Source of the DNA: Pseudomonadota bacterium
GTDB taxonomy: Bacteria; Pseudomonadota; Gammaproteobacteria; Burkholderiales; Rhodocyclaceae
Length of the DNA stretch: 45,507 nt
Direction of reading: 5' to 3'
Assembly: GCA_029780075.1 (NCBI GenBank)
Contig: JAKOZI010000180.1
Span: forward strand, 1-45,507
How positions within the stretch are numbered: position 1 is the stretch's first letter; every line of letters starts with the position of its first letter. Shown one piece after another: positions 34,414-43,911 of the stretch. Both the position numbers and the translations under genes were made by a program. Under the pieces are notes generated by a model. The model was given only the letters and a program-made list of their open reading frames with translations, did no database searches and was not told where the DNA came from.

Positions 34414-36024
34414 ATGTCCCTGAAGATTGCGATTGCCCAGATCAATGCCACGGTTGGCGACTTCGCCGGCAACCGCGCGCGGATCCTCGGTTTTGCCGAG
34501 CGTGCCCGGCAACAGGGTGCCGACCTGTTGCTGACACCCGAACTGGCGCTCTGCGGTTATCCTCCCGAGGATCTGCTGCTGCGCGCCGACTTCTGCGAAA
34601 CCTGTGAACGCGAACTTGATGCCCTGGCCAAAAGCCTGCAAGGCATTGCCGTCCTCGTCGGTCACCCGGAAAAGCGCGGCCCGCACTGCTACAACGCCGC
34701 AACGCTCCTCAACGATGGACAGCGGCTGGCAACCTATTACAAGCAGCGTTTGCCCAGCTACGAGGTCTTCGACGAAGAGCGGTATTTCGACTCTGGTGAC
34801 GGGCCTTGTGTCCTGACGCTCAAAGGCATTCGCTGCGGCGTCAACATCTGCGCCGACGTCTGGGAGCCTGGCGCCGCTGATCTGGCGCACGCGGCCGGAG
34901 CGGCGATATTGCTGGTGCTCAATGCCTCCCCATACCACATGGGGAAACGCGAGCGACGTACCGAAGTCCTGCGCCAACGTATCGCCACTACCGGCCTGCC
35001 GGTGGTTTACGCGAACCTTGCCGGCGGACAGGACGAACTGGTCTTCGACGGGGGGTCGTTCGTGCTCGACTCACGCGGGCAACTGTGCTGTCAGTTGCCG
35101 CAGTTCGAGGAAGCGCTGATGGTGGTCGACTTCGTCGATGGCGAACCACAGCCGGGAACCATCGTTGCCGCACCGTGCCTGGAAGCCGAGGTCTACCAGG
35201 CGCTGGTGCTCGGGGTGCGCGACTACCTTGGCAAGAACGGTTTTCCTGGTGCCATCATCGGCCTTTCAGGTGGCATCGACTCGGCGCTGACGCTGTGCAT
35301 CGCAGTTGACGCTCTCGGCGCCGACAAGGTGCGGGCGGTGATGATGCCTTCCCCATACACTGCCGAACTAAGCCTCTCGGAGTCACGTGAGATGGTCCGC
35401 CTGCTCGGCGTCCGCTACGATGAAATCGCCATCGAGCCAGCTATGCTGACCCTTGGCAGCATGCTCGAGAAGCAGTTTGCGGGCCTGCCGGCCGATACCA
35501 CCGAAGAAAATCTGCAGGCCCGGATTCGCGGCATGATCCTGATGGCCCTCTCGAACAAGACCGGTTCGCTGGTCCTGACCACCGGCAACAAGTCGGAAAT
35601 GGCGGTCGGTTACTGCACGCTCTACGGCGACATGGCGGGCGGTTTCGCGGTGATCAAGGACATCGCCAAGACGCTGGTCTATCGCCTCTCGCGCTGGCGC
35701 AACACGCGTTCGTACGTCATTCCCGAGCGGATCATCAATCGCCCGCCCTCTGCGGAGTTGAAACCGGACCAGACCGACCAGGACAGTCTGCCGCCCTACG
35801 CAGTGCTCGATGCCATCGTCGAGGCGTACATGGAAAAGGACCTCAGTCCGCGCGAGATCATTGCCCGTGGTTACGCCGAAGCCGACGTGCGCCGTGTCGT
35901 CCATTTGCTCAAGATCAGCGAGTACAAGCGACGTCAGGCACCCGTAGGCATCCGGGTAACGCAGCGCGGTTTCGGCAAGGATTGGCGTTTCCCGATCACC
36001 AATCGCTACCGCGACCCCTACTGA
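34414..36024 (+). CDS. nadE: Glutamine-dependent NAD+ synthetase
   Basis: This 536-residue two-domain enzyme makes NAD+ from nicotinate adenine dinucleotide, ATP and glutamine. The N-terminal nitrilase-type glutaminase domain (about 1-270) has the catalytic triad Glu43 (TPELALCGYP), Lys110 (YYKQRLPSYEVFDE) and Cys146 (GVNICADVWE). The synthetase domain has the PP-loop IGLSGGIDSALTL, TTGNKSEMAVGY with the GDMAGG loop, and PPSAELKPDQTDQDSLPPY. The start is the ATG at 34414; a GTG two codons earlier is less likely. It lies 61 bases before glnB, a pairing seen in several proteobacteria, where PII links nitrogen status to NAD synthesis. Confidence 0.95.
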   Translation: MSLKIAIAQINATVGDFAGNRARILGFAERARQQGADLLLTPELALCGYPPEDLLLRADFCETCERELDALAKSLQGIAVLVGHPEKRGPHCYNAATLLNDGQRLATYYKQRLPSYEVFDEERYFDSGDGPCVLTLKGIRCGVNICADVWEPGAADLAHAAGAAILLVLNASPYHMGKRERRTEVLRQRIATTGLPVVYANLAGGQDELVFDGGSFVLDSRGQLCCQLPQFEEALMVVDFVDGEPQPGTIVAAPCLEAEVYQALVLGVRDYLGKNGFPGAIIGLSGGIDSALTLCIAVDALGADKVRAVMMPSPYTAELSLSESREMVRLLGVRYDEIAIEPAMLTLGSMLEKQFAGLPADTTEENLQARIRGMILMALSNKTGSLVLTTGNKSEMAVGYCTLYGDMAGGFAVIKDIAKTLVYRLSRWRNTRSYVIPERIINRPPSAELKPDQTDQDSLPPYAVLDAIVEAYMEKDLSPREIIARGYAEADVRRVVHLLKISEYKRRQAPVGIRVTQRGFGKDWRFPITNRYRDPY

Positions 36025-36049
36025 TCACTTACGGAAGCCGGATTTCTGA

Positions 36050-36424
<375 letters not shown>

Positions 36425-36437
36425 TTAGCCGGGGCGC

Positions 36438-37010
36438 CTATGGGCGGAGTTTGCCGCCAGCCTTCAGCAACACCCACAGGGCACCATCACCGCCGTCGTT
36501 GGGCGGCGCGTGACAAAACGCCAGCACCTCCTGGCAGCGACCGAGCCAGACCTTGACCCACTGACGCAGGATCGCCTCCCGACCCGGAGAACCATGCCCG
36601 CGGCCGTGTACGATACGCAGGCAGCGCTTGCCCGCCGCCAGTGCCTCGGCAATGAACAGCGCCACTTGCGCGTGCGCCTCGTGCCTGTTCATGCCGTGCA
36701 GGTCCACGTGATCCTGGATACTCCAGCGCCCGCGACGCAGATCACGCAGCAGGGTGCGTGGCAGTCCGTTGCGCAGAAAAGAGTCGGCACCGCCGAGGTC
36801 GAGCCAGTCGTCGATGCCCAGAGGCGCATGCAGCATTTCGCTGATGACCGCCGCTTCGTCGAGTTCGCGTTGCCGTGGTCGCGGGCTTGGCCTGGGCGGA
36901 TCAAAGCTGACGCGATCAAACTTGCGCAGCGGCGTCGCCCCATCGACCGCGGCGAGAAACGCGGCCACATCTTCGGCATCGGGTCGATCGCAGAGGTTCA
37001 TCGCCGGCAT
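36438..37010 (-). CDS. Smr-domain protein (possible endonuclease)
   Basis: This is a 190-residue protein with a C-terminal Smr domain. It has DHVDLHGMNRHEAHAQVALFI with the DLHG motif, then LRIVHGRGHGSPGREAILR with the HGxG motif, and ends in GALWVLLK. The N-terminal half is charged and proline-rich (FDPPRPSPRPRQRELDE). Stand-alone Smr proteins of this kind (SmrA/SmrB, YdaL/YfcN) act as nucleases; SmrB cleaves mRNA at collided ribosomes. Which one this is cannot be decided. The start is uncertain among 37037, 37010 and 37001; 37010 is preferred because GAGG lies 4 bases upstream. It follows trxB on the same strand and converges on glnB. Confidence 0.83.
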   Translation of the reverse strand: MPAMNLCDRPDAEDVAAFLAAVDGATPLRKFDRVSFDPPRPSPRPRQRELDEAAVISEMLHAPLGIDDWLDLGGADSFLRNGLPRTLLRDLRRGRWSIQDHVDLHGMNRHEAHAQVALFIAEALAAGKRCLRIVHGRGHGSPGREAILRQWVKVWLGRCQEVLAFCHAPPNDGGDGALWVLLKAGGKLRP

Positions 37011-37073
37011 CGCTCCTCGTGTCGGTCGCGCACGCATGTCGAGGGCCTCGCTCGCTGGGAACCCGCCCCACTC

Positions 37074-38174
<1,101 letters not shown>

Positions 38175-38201
38175 TCACTTCACTTGATGAAAGATTGGCC
38201 C

Positions 38202-38912
38202 ATGAACATGCAGGTCGAGCAACCCAGGAGAGGCCCCAGCCTGACTTTGCTGCACAGCATCCCGATTTTTGCCGGCGTACCCGATTCGCAACTCGAACAG
38301 ATCGCAAAAGTCGCGTTTCATCGTCGGGTAACGCGCCAGACCACCATCGTTCGCGCCGGCGACAGCACTGATTCGCTGTACGTCCTGATCAGCGGCGGCG
38401 CCAAGGTGCTCAACAGCGACGAAGAGGGACGCGAGGTGATTCTGACCCTGCTCGGCCCCGGAGAGTTCTTCGGCGAGATGGGACTGATCGATGGCAGCCC
38501 GCGTTCAGCAGACGTGGTCGCCACCGAAACCTGCGAACTGCTGGTGATTACCAAGACCGACTTCAAACGTTGCCTGGCCGAGAACTTCGACCTCTGCCTG
38601 AACATCATGAAAAGCCTCGTGCAGCGGCTGCGTGAAGCGGATCGCAATATCGAAAGTCTGGCGCTGCTCGACGTCTATGGTCGCGTCGCCAAGTTGCTCC
38701 TGGATTTCTCGGAAGACGAGCACGGGGAACGCGTGATCCGTCGGCGGCTGACCAAACAGGATATCGCCAAGATGATCGGGGCCTCGCGAGAAATGGTCAG
38801 CCGGGTGATGAAGGATCTGGAAAATCGCGGCTACTTCCGGGCCGAAGAAGGTCGCATCGTCATTCTCGAAAAGCGCGTCCCCGCCCCAGTCACCGCCCCA
38901 CCGCAGCCCTGA
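38202..38912 (+). CDS. Crp/Fnr-family transcriptional regulator, CRP-like
   Basis: This is a 236-residue regulator. A cyclic-nucleotide-binding domain (about 20-135) has [19 protein letters not shown], matching the phosphate-binding cassette of CRP with the Arg-Ser pair. A long dimer helix and a winged helix-turn-helix follow (about 160-230), [29 protein letters not shown]. The recognition helix pattern RE-x-V-x-R is that of CRP and predicts a TGTGA-type target. FNR-type cluster cysteines are absent, so it is not an oxygen-sensing FNR. The start is uncertain: ATG at 38187 has no ribosome binding site, while 38202 (MNMQVEQ) has a weak GAAAGA. It lies 37 bases before ftsK. Confidence 0.88.
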   Translation: MNMQVEQPRRGPSLTLLHSIPIFAGVPDSQLEQIAKVAFHRRVTRQTTIVRAGDSTDSLYVLISGGAKVLNSDEEGREVILTLLGPGEFFGEMGLIDGSPRSADVVATETCELLVITKTDFKRCLAENFDLCLNIMKSLVQRLREADRNIESLALLDVYGRVAKLLLDFSEDEHGERVIRRRLTKQDIAKMIGASREMVSRVMKDLENRGYFRAEEGRIVILEKRVPAPVTAPPQP

Positions 38913-38949
38913 ACCCCATTTTCCCATTCCCACTCCCCGTCCGAAACTG

Positions 38950-41478
38950 ATGGCTTTGCTGAACAAATTTGCCGGCAGGACGACGTCTCCGTCCAGAGCG
39001 CCGAGTCCGCTGCCGGAGAAGATCGCGGTTCTGCTGCGGGAATCGCGCTGGCTGGTCCTGATCGTCGTCGCGAGTTTTCTCGCGCTCTCCCTGTGGGGTT
39101 ACCATCGGGCCGACCCTGGCTGGTCGCACGCCGTGCATGCCACGACGCTGCATAACCCGGCTGGTCGCAGCGGTGCCTGGCTGGCTGATTTGATGCTGTA
39201 CGTCTTCGGCGTCTCGGCGTGGTGGTGGATCGCCCTGCTGCTCGCCTTCGTCTGGTGGGGCTACCGCCGACTCGACGGTCAGCGACCAACCGACCGCCGC
39301 CCGCTGTACATTGCTCTGGCTGGATTCGTGGTGCTGATCGTCGCCAGCAGTGGCCTCGAAACCCTGCGTTTCTACACCCTCAAGGCGACGCTGCCGGTCG
39401 GTCCGGGAGGCGTGATGGGCCTGGAGTTGCGCGATTTCGCGGTGCGCTACCTGGGCTATACCGGCGCGACGCTGACCCTGTTGGCGATGCTGAGCCTTGG
39501 CTGGAGCATCTTCTCCGGCATGTCGTGGATCAGCGCTGCGGAACGCGCCGGAACACTCCTTGAAGAGGCGGTTGTCGGCGTTGGCAAGCTGTTCGAGCGC
39601 TGGCAGGACCGGCGCATCGGCCGCGAAGTCGCGCGCGAACGCAAAGCGGTGGTCGATGGCGAGAAGAAGCGGGGCGAGGCGCATGAACCCTCCCTGACCG
39701 AGAAACCCGAGACGGTCACCCCTCCACCACTGAAGCAAGGGATCAAGCGCAGCGACGCTCGGGAACCGACGCTCGCCGAAGGGCCGCAGCCGTCCCTCGC
39801 CGACAGGCCCGAGCCGGCAGCCACCTCGACACCGCTGCCGCCGCAAGACGAGCAGCCTGACGCAGCCCTGCAGCCAGAGCCTCTCCCGAGTGAGAAAGCA
39901 GGTGCGATCACGACACCACCACTTGCGCTGAAAGTTGACAAGCGCATCGCCCGCGAGCGACAACCTGCGCTCTTTCCCGACGCCGTCGAGGGTGCCCTGC
40001 TGCCGCCCCTGCATCTGCTCGAACCGGCGCCGCCGCAGAGTGACCGCATCCGCCCGGAAACCCTTGAATACACCTCGCGTCTGATCGAGCGCAAACTCGC
40101 GGATTTTGGCGTGCAGGTCACGGTGACCGCGGCCTTCCCGGGGCCGGTCATCACCCGTTATGAATTTGAACCGGCGGTGGGCGTCAAGGGGGCGCAGATC
40201 CTCAACCTGGCCAAGGATCTGGCGCGCTCGCTGTCGCTGACCTCGGTACGCGTCGTCGAAACGGTGCCGGGCAAGTCGTCGATGGCGATCGAACTCCCGA
40301 ACCCGAAGCGTCAAGTGGTGCGCTTGCTGGAAATCATCTCCAGCAAGGAATACCATGAACTGAACTCGCCGCTGACGATCACCCTCGGCAAGGACATCAG
40401 CGGCCAGCCGCTGGTGGTCGATCTGGCCAAGATGCCGCACCTGCTGGTAGCTGGCACAACCGGCTCCGGCAAGTCGGTCGGTATCAACGCGATGATCCTG
40501 TCGCTGCTCTACAAGGCCGAGCCCGACCAGGTACGGCTGATCCTGGTCGACCCCAAAATGCTCGAACTGTCGATCTACGAGGGCATCCCGCACCTGCTCG
40601 CACCGGTGGTGGTCGACATGAAGCACGCCGCCAATGCGCTCAACTGGTGCGTCGCCGAGATGGAAAAGCGTTACAAGCTGATGTCCGCGATGGGGGTGCG
40701 CAATCTGTCCGGACTCAACCAGCGCATCCGTGACGCTGAGAAGAGCGGCGAGAAAATCGCCAACCCGGTATCGCTGACCCCGGACGCTCCCGAACCGCTG
40801 TCGATACTACCGTACATCGTCGTCGTGATCGACGAACTCGCCGACCTGATGATGGTTTCCGGCAAGACCGTCGAGCAACTGATTGCCCGCCTGGCCCAAA
40901 AGGCCCGCGCCTCGGGCATTCACCTGATTCTCGCCACACAGCGACCGTCGGTCGACGTCATCACCGGCCTGATCAAGGCTAACATCCCGACGCGTATCTC
41001 ATTCCAGGTGTCGTCAAAAATCGACTCGCGCACCATCCTCGACCAAATGGGTGCCGAGACGCTGCTTGGCCAGGGCGACATGCTCTATCTGGCACCGGGA
41101 ACGGGCTATCCGACCCGCGTCCATGGTGCTTTTGTCGCCGATGACGAAGTGCATCGAGTCGTCGACTTCCTGAAGAAAACGGGTACCCCGGATTACGTCG
41201 ATGGCGTGCTCAAGGGCGGCGTCGGAGATGAGGACGGCGAAGGTGGCGGCGAGAAGGCTGGCCTGGACACCGATGGGGAGGCCGATCCGGTCTATGACCA
41301 GGCGGTCGAAGTGGTGTTGAAGAATCGACGCGCGTCGATCTCACTGGTGCAGCGGCACCTGCGCATCGGCTACAACCGCTCGGCCCGCCTGATCGAGGCG
41401 ATGGAGAAGGCTGGACTGGTTTCCGCCATGGACGCTCGTGGCGGGCGCGAAGTCCTGGCCCGCAAGGAGGAAGAATGA
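38950..41478 (+). CDS. ftsK: DNA translocase FtsK
   Basis: This 842-residue septal DNA pump resolves and segregates chromosome ends at division. It has four membrane segments in the first 190 residues and a Pro/Glu-rich linker (about 215-345) with loosely repeated EPSLTEKPE / EPTLAEGPQ / PSLADRPEP units. Then come the alpha/beta motor with Walker [11 protein letters not shown] (from residue 502) and Walker [40 protein letters not shown], and a C-terminal gamma winged helix ([36 protein letters not shown]) that reads KOPS sites. It overlaps lolA by ATGA. Slightly longer than many FtsK proteins of related bacteria, owing to the linker. Confidence 0.96.
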   Translation: MALLNKFAGRTTSPSRAPSPLPEKIAVLLRESRWLVLIVVASFLALSLWGYHRADPGWSHAVHATTLHNPAGRSGAWLADLMLYVFGVSAWWWIALLLAFVWWGYRRLDGQRPTDRRPLYIALAGFVVLIVASSGLETLRFYTLKATLPVGPGGVMGLELRDFAVRYLGYTGATLTLLAMLSLGWSIFSGMSWISAAERAGTLLEEAVVGVGKLFERWQDRRIGREVARERKAVVDGEKKRGEAHEPSLTEKPETVTPPPLKQGIKRSDAREPTLAEGPQPSLADRPEPAATSTPLPPQDEQPDAALQPEPLPSEKAGAITTPPLALKVDKRIARERQPALFPDAVEGALLPPLHLLEPAPPQSDRIRPETLEYTSRLIERKLADFGVQVTVTAAFPGPVITRYEFEPAVGVKGAQILNLAKDLARSLSLTSVRVVETVPGKSSMAIELPNPKRQVVRLLEIISSKEYHELNSPLTITLGKDISGQPLVVDLAKMPHLLVAGTTGSGKSVGINAMILSLLYKAEPDQVRLILVDPKMLELSIYEGIPHLLAPVVVDMKHAANALNWCVAEMEKRYKLMSAMGVRNLSGLNQRIRDAEKSGEKIANPVSLTPDAPEPLSILPYIVVVIDELADLMMVSGKTVEQLIARLAQKARASGIHLILATQRPSVDVITGLIKANIPTRISFQVSSKIDSRTILDQMGAETLLGQGDMLYLAPGTGYPTRVHGAFVADDEVHRVVDFLKKTGTPDYVDGVLKGGVGDEDGEGGGEKAGLDTDGEADPVYDQAVEVVLKNRRASISLVQRHLRIGYNRSARLIEAMEKAGLVSAMDARGGREVLARKEEE

Positions 41479-42089
41479 TCCGGCGCGGCCTCTTCGCAGC
41501 CGCCTGCCTGCTGGCTGCGCAGGTGGCAGGCGCGGGGGCGATCGACAAGTTGCACCAGTTCCTGGAATCGACCCGGACGGTGCGTGCCGACTTCACGCAG
41601 ACCGTTATCGCCAGGAACGGGCGCCAGGCGCAGACCTCGAGCGGGGTCATGATGTTCTCGCGCCCCGGCAAGTTTCGCTGGCAGATCGAGAAGCCCTACA
41701 GCCAGTTGCTGCTGGGGGACGGTGAAAAAGTCTGGATCCACGACCCGGATTTGCGCCAGGTCACGGTCAGGAAAGCCGGTACCGCGCTCGGCGGAACGCC
41801 GGCCTCGCTGCTCGCCGGCGATACCCAGATCGAAAAGAGCTTCAGCCTGCGCGAAGCCGGCGAACGCGATGGCATGGAATGGATCGAAGCGATTCCCAAA
41901 GTCCAGGACAGCGGTTTCGAGAAGGTTCGTCTCGGTTTTGCCGGCAACGATCTGCGCGCGATGGAACTGTTCGACAGCCTGGGCCAGATCACCTCGCTGG
42001 CATTCTCGCACCTCGAGCGCAATCCCAGGCTGGCGCCTTCGTTGTTCCGCTTCGCCACGCCCGCCAATACCGATGTGATTGGCGAGTAA
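41475..42089 (+). CDS. lolA: Outer-membrane lipoprotein carrier LolA
   Basis: This is a 204-residue periplasmic chaperone that ferries lipoproteins from LolCDE to LolB. A short signal peptide ([22 protein letters not shown], cleaved near residue 20-22) precedes the mature part: [55 protein letters not shown] and ASLLAG. These are the family's conserved segments. The ATGA overlap with ftsK couples translation; ftsK-lolA is a conserved pair. In many relatives rarA follows, but here an IS element begins 30 bases after the stop. Confidence 0.95.
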   Translation: MIRRGLFAAACLLAAQVAGAGAIDKLHQFLESTRTVRADFTQTVIARNGRQAQTSSGVMMFSRPGKFRWQIEKPYSQLLLGDGEKVWIHDPDLRQVTVRKAGTALGGTPASLLAGDTQIEKSFSLREAGERDGMEWIEAIPKVQDSGFEKVRLGFAGNDLRAMELFDSLGQITSLAFSHLERNPRLAPSLFRFATPANTDVIGE

Positions 42090-42119
42090 GCGTCGCTTCC
42101 CAAGTCGCTTGCAGCAAGG

Positions 42120-42140
42120 CGCTTACCACCCATCACTTTT
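42120..42140 (+). repeat. Left terminal inverted repeat of the IS4-family element
   Basis: The outer 11 bases CGCTTACCACC match the right end exactly; differences occur at positions 12, 17 and 18 of the 21-base arm. Confidence 0.85.
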
Positions 42141-42180
42141 AATGTAATCTCTCATTACTACGAGGCAACACATTGATACG

Positions 42181-43239
42181 ATGGGAAAGACAGATAAGTT
42201 AGCGGACGAGGTACGGTTTGGTCTGGAAGAGGCCCTCCCTGGGATGCGCAAGACGATCCTGAAAAAGCTACCGCTAGCGGTGGCGGCGATGATTCAGGCG
42301 CGCACACCGAACACGATGGAGTTGTCGGCGCTGCTGGCGCTCGACACGGAACGTGCGGACATGCGCGAGCAGTGGTTGCGGCGACTGCTGACGAACCGGC
42401 TGATCCGCAGTGCGGGGGTGCTTGAACCCTTCGCTCGCCGAGCGCTGGAGCAAGCGGCGGCGGGAGGGCAGGCGATACTGCTGTCGATGGACCAAACCGA
42501 CTTGGGCGATCGCTTCGCGGTATTGATGCTCAGCGTGCGTTGCGGCGACCGATCGCTGCCGCTGGTGTGGCGGATCGAGGAAGGCGAGGCCAATATTGGC
42601 TTTGCCGGGCAGCAGGTGCTGCTGGAGGAGGTACGGGCGTGGTTGCCCGAAGGCGCGGCGGTGATGCTGCTGGCGGATCGATTCTACCCCTCCGTGACCT
42701 TGTTCGAGTGGCTCCTCGCGACGGGCTGGCAGTATCGGCTGCGCCTGAAGGGGAACCTGTTGGTTGATGTCGGTTGCGCTGGCATCGGGACCACCGGCGA
42801 GTTGGCCGCCGGCGTGCGTGAGCGCTATGAGGCGAATGCGCGTCTGTTCGAAGCGGGCATCCCAATGGCGATTGGCGTGCTGCATGAGCCTGGACACCCC
42901 GAGCCCTGGATCATCGCGATGGATTGTCCGCCCAACCGGGCCGCGGTCCGAGACTACGGCGCGCGCTGGGCCATCGAACCGATGTTCTCGGACTTCAAGA
43001 GCCGCGGCTTCCGCCTGGAGGATACGAAACTCGAAGCGCCCAAGCGTCTCGATTGCCTTATCCTGATCATGGCGCTGGCTATGTACTGGTGTGTTCAGGC
43101 CGGGCAGGAGGACGCCCGCTGCAATCCCACCGCCACTGAAAAAAAGCCCGTGAGCAGACCGACCCCAACCATTGGAGTGTCCGCAAAGCCTATCGCAGTG
43201 CCCTTTCCTGGTTCAAACGCGGCCTCCGCCTGCTCTTGA
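42181..43239 (+). CDS. IS4-family DDE transposase (zero frame product; tail in -1 frame)
   Basis: The zero-frame protein has 352 residues. Catalytic Asp104 is in LLSMDQTDLG, Asp166 in LLADRFYP and Glu266 in the YREK motif YGARWAIEPMFSDFK (Tyr259, Arg262, Glu266, Lys273 in the exact Y-2-R-3-E-6-K spacing). The zero frame then goes PVSRPTPTIGVS... for 30 low-complexity residues to a stop at 43239. The expected C-terminal helix (NHWSVRKAYRSALSWFKRG) is instead in the -1 frame and runs to a TGA at 43293-43295. The two frames meet at A_AAA_AAG (43140-43146). Either programmed -1 frameshifting makes a 371-residue protein, or one A has been lost from the A-run. The catalytic core is intact. Confidence 0.88.
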   Translation: MGKTDKLADEVRFGLEEALPGMRKTILKKLPLAVAAMIQARTPNTMELSALLALDTERADMREQWLRRLLTNRLIRSAGVLEPFARRALEQAAAGGQAILLSMDQTDLGDRFAVLMLSVRCGDRSLPLVWRIEEGEANIGFAGQQVLLEEVRAWLPEGAAVMLLADRFYPSVTLFEWLLATGWQYRLRLKGNLLVDVGCAGIGTTGELAAGVRERYEANARLFEAGIPMAIGVLHEPGHPEPWIIAMDCPPNRAAVRDYGARWAIEPMFSDFKSRGFRLEDTKLEAPKRLDCLILIMALAMYWCVQAGQEDARCNPTATEKKPVSRPTPTIGVSAKPIAVPFPGSNAASACS

Positions 43240-43295
43240 GACGCGCTGCCAGCGCACTGCCTCTCCCCAAGTTCTTCCAGGGGGCCGAAACATGA
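43140..43295 (+). other. -1 frame transposase tail after A_AAA_AAG slippery heptamer
   Basis: The heptamer A_AAA_AAG (43140-43146) is in the zero frame required for -1 slippage (GAA AAA AAG). A slip there continues GCC CGT GAG CAG in the -1 frame, which stays open for 49 residues with the conserved IS4 tail YRSALSWFKRGLRLLLRR and stops at 43295. A -1 frame stop (TGA 43137-43139) immediately precedes the heptamer, so the tail can only be reached by shifting at or after this point. AGGAGG at 43106-43111 is 28 bases upstream, farther than the SD-like stimulators known for dnaX. Confidence 0.6.
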
Positions 43296-43308
43296 TAGGT
43301 GGTAAGCG
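43288..43308 (-). repeat. Right terminal inverted repeat of the IS4-family element
   Basis: The reverse complement starts CGCTTACCACCTATCA, matching the left end. The -1 frame stop codon of the transposase (43293-43295) lies inside this repeat, a compact arrangement that favours the -1 frame end as the true C-terminus. Confidence 0.85.
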
Positions 43309-43324
43309 ATCAGCAGACCGTTGC

Positions 43325-43353
43325 TTGCCAGACGCTGCTATTTCTGATATCTA
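43325..43353 (+). promoter_or_regulatory. Candidate dksA promoter beside the IS end
   Basis: TTGCCA (43325-43330, five of six matches) and TATCTA (43348-43353) have a 17-base spacer and an extended -10 TG at 43345-43346. The -35 begins only 16 bases beyond the IS right end, so the insertion removed or displaced whatever lay upstream. Confidence 0.5.
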
Positions 43354-43392
43354 GTCGTCTTTTTTTGCAAACAGAAAACAGGGTCTTCGAAC

Positions 43393-43818
43393 ATGGCTGA
43401 AGAATTGCTCCACAAGCATTTCACTCCCTACGTACCGGAACCGGGCGAGGAGTTCATGAACAGCGATCAGCTGGCTCATTTTCGCGGCATCCTCGAAGCC
43501 CTCAAGCGGCAGTTGATGGAAGACATCGAGCGCACGGTGCACACGATGAAGGATGAAGCGACGGTTTTTGCTGATCCCATTGATCGTGCGAGCCAGGAAA
43601 CCGACATCGCCATCGAGTTGCGCAACCGTGACCGCGAGCGCAAGCTGATCAAGAAGATCGAGGAAACCATCGCGCGTATCGACAGTGGCGACTATGGCTA
43701 CTGTGCGGCCTGCGGCGTCGAGATCGGCATCAAGCGTCTGGAAGCGCGGCCGACGGCGACGCTGTGCATCGACTGCAAGACGCTGGAAGAGGTGCGCGAG
43801 AAGCAGATCGCCAAATAG
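43393..43818 (+). CDS. dksA: RNA polymerase-binding transcription factor DksA
   Basis: This 141-residue protein binds the RNA polymerase secondary channel and, with ppGpp, drives the stringent response. The coiled-coil tip has FADPIDRASQETD with Asp61, Asp64 and Ala66, the DxxDxA motif needed for function. The C4 zinc finger uses Cys104, Cys107, Cys125 and Cys128 (YCAACGVEIGIKRL...LCIDC). The length is normal. It stands between the IS4-family element and a terminator, and converges on pnp. Confidence 0.95.
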   Translation: MAEELLHKHFTPYVPEPGEEFMNSDQLAHFRGILEALKRQLMEDIERTVHTMKDEATVFADPIDRASQETDIAIELRNRDRERKLIKKIEETIARIDSGDYGYCAACGVEIGIKRLEARPTATLCIDCKTLEEVREKQIAK

Positions 43819-43870
43819 GCGGTCCCAGACGTGTGCAGCGCGGACGAATTTGCCGCGCGCGAAGCAGAAA

Positions 43871-43894
43871 AGGACGCCGTGGCGTCCTTTTTTT
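43871..43894 (+). terminator. Bidirectional terminator between dksA and pnp
   Basis: AGGACG (43871-43876) pairs with CGTCCT (43883-43888), extended inward by CC/GG, and is followed by seven Ts for dksA. On the minus strand four Us follow the same stem, so it can also end the pnp transcript, which stops at 43912. Confidence 0.9.
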
Positions 43895-43911
43895 GATCTG
43901 CTGTTGCGTGG

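Larger units (their letters stand above)
42120..43308 (+). mobile_element. IS4-family insertion sequence, complete (about 1.19 kb)
   Basis: The element is bounded by imperfect 21-base terminal inverted repeats starting CGCTTACCACC (18 of 21 positions match). It carries one transposase gene with the DDE/YREK signature of the IS4 family. No clear target duplication is present: the 10 bases outside each end share only CAGCA in the same register. It sits between lolA and dksA. Confidence 0.88.

Noticed and set aside
38890-40626. 578-residue open frame on the minus strand opposite ftsK
   Set aside because: It is the antisense of a clear FtsK gene, with His/Arg/Gln-rich composition typical of GC-rich shadow frames and no recognisable domain.
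42110-43318. Target-site duplication of the IS4-family element
   Set aside because: The 10 bases flanking each end share only CAGCA in register; that is not enough to call a duplication.
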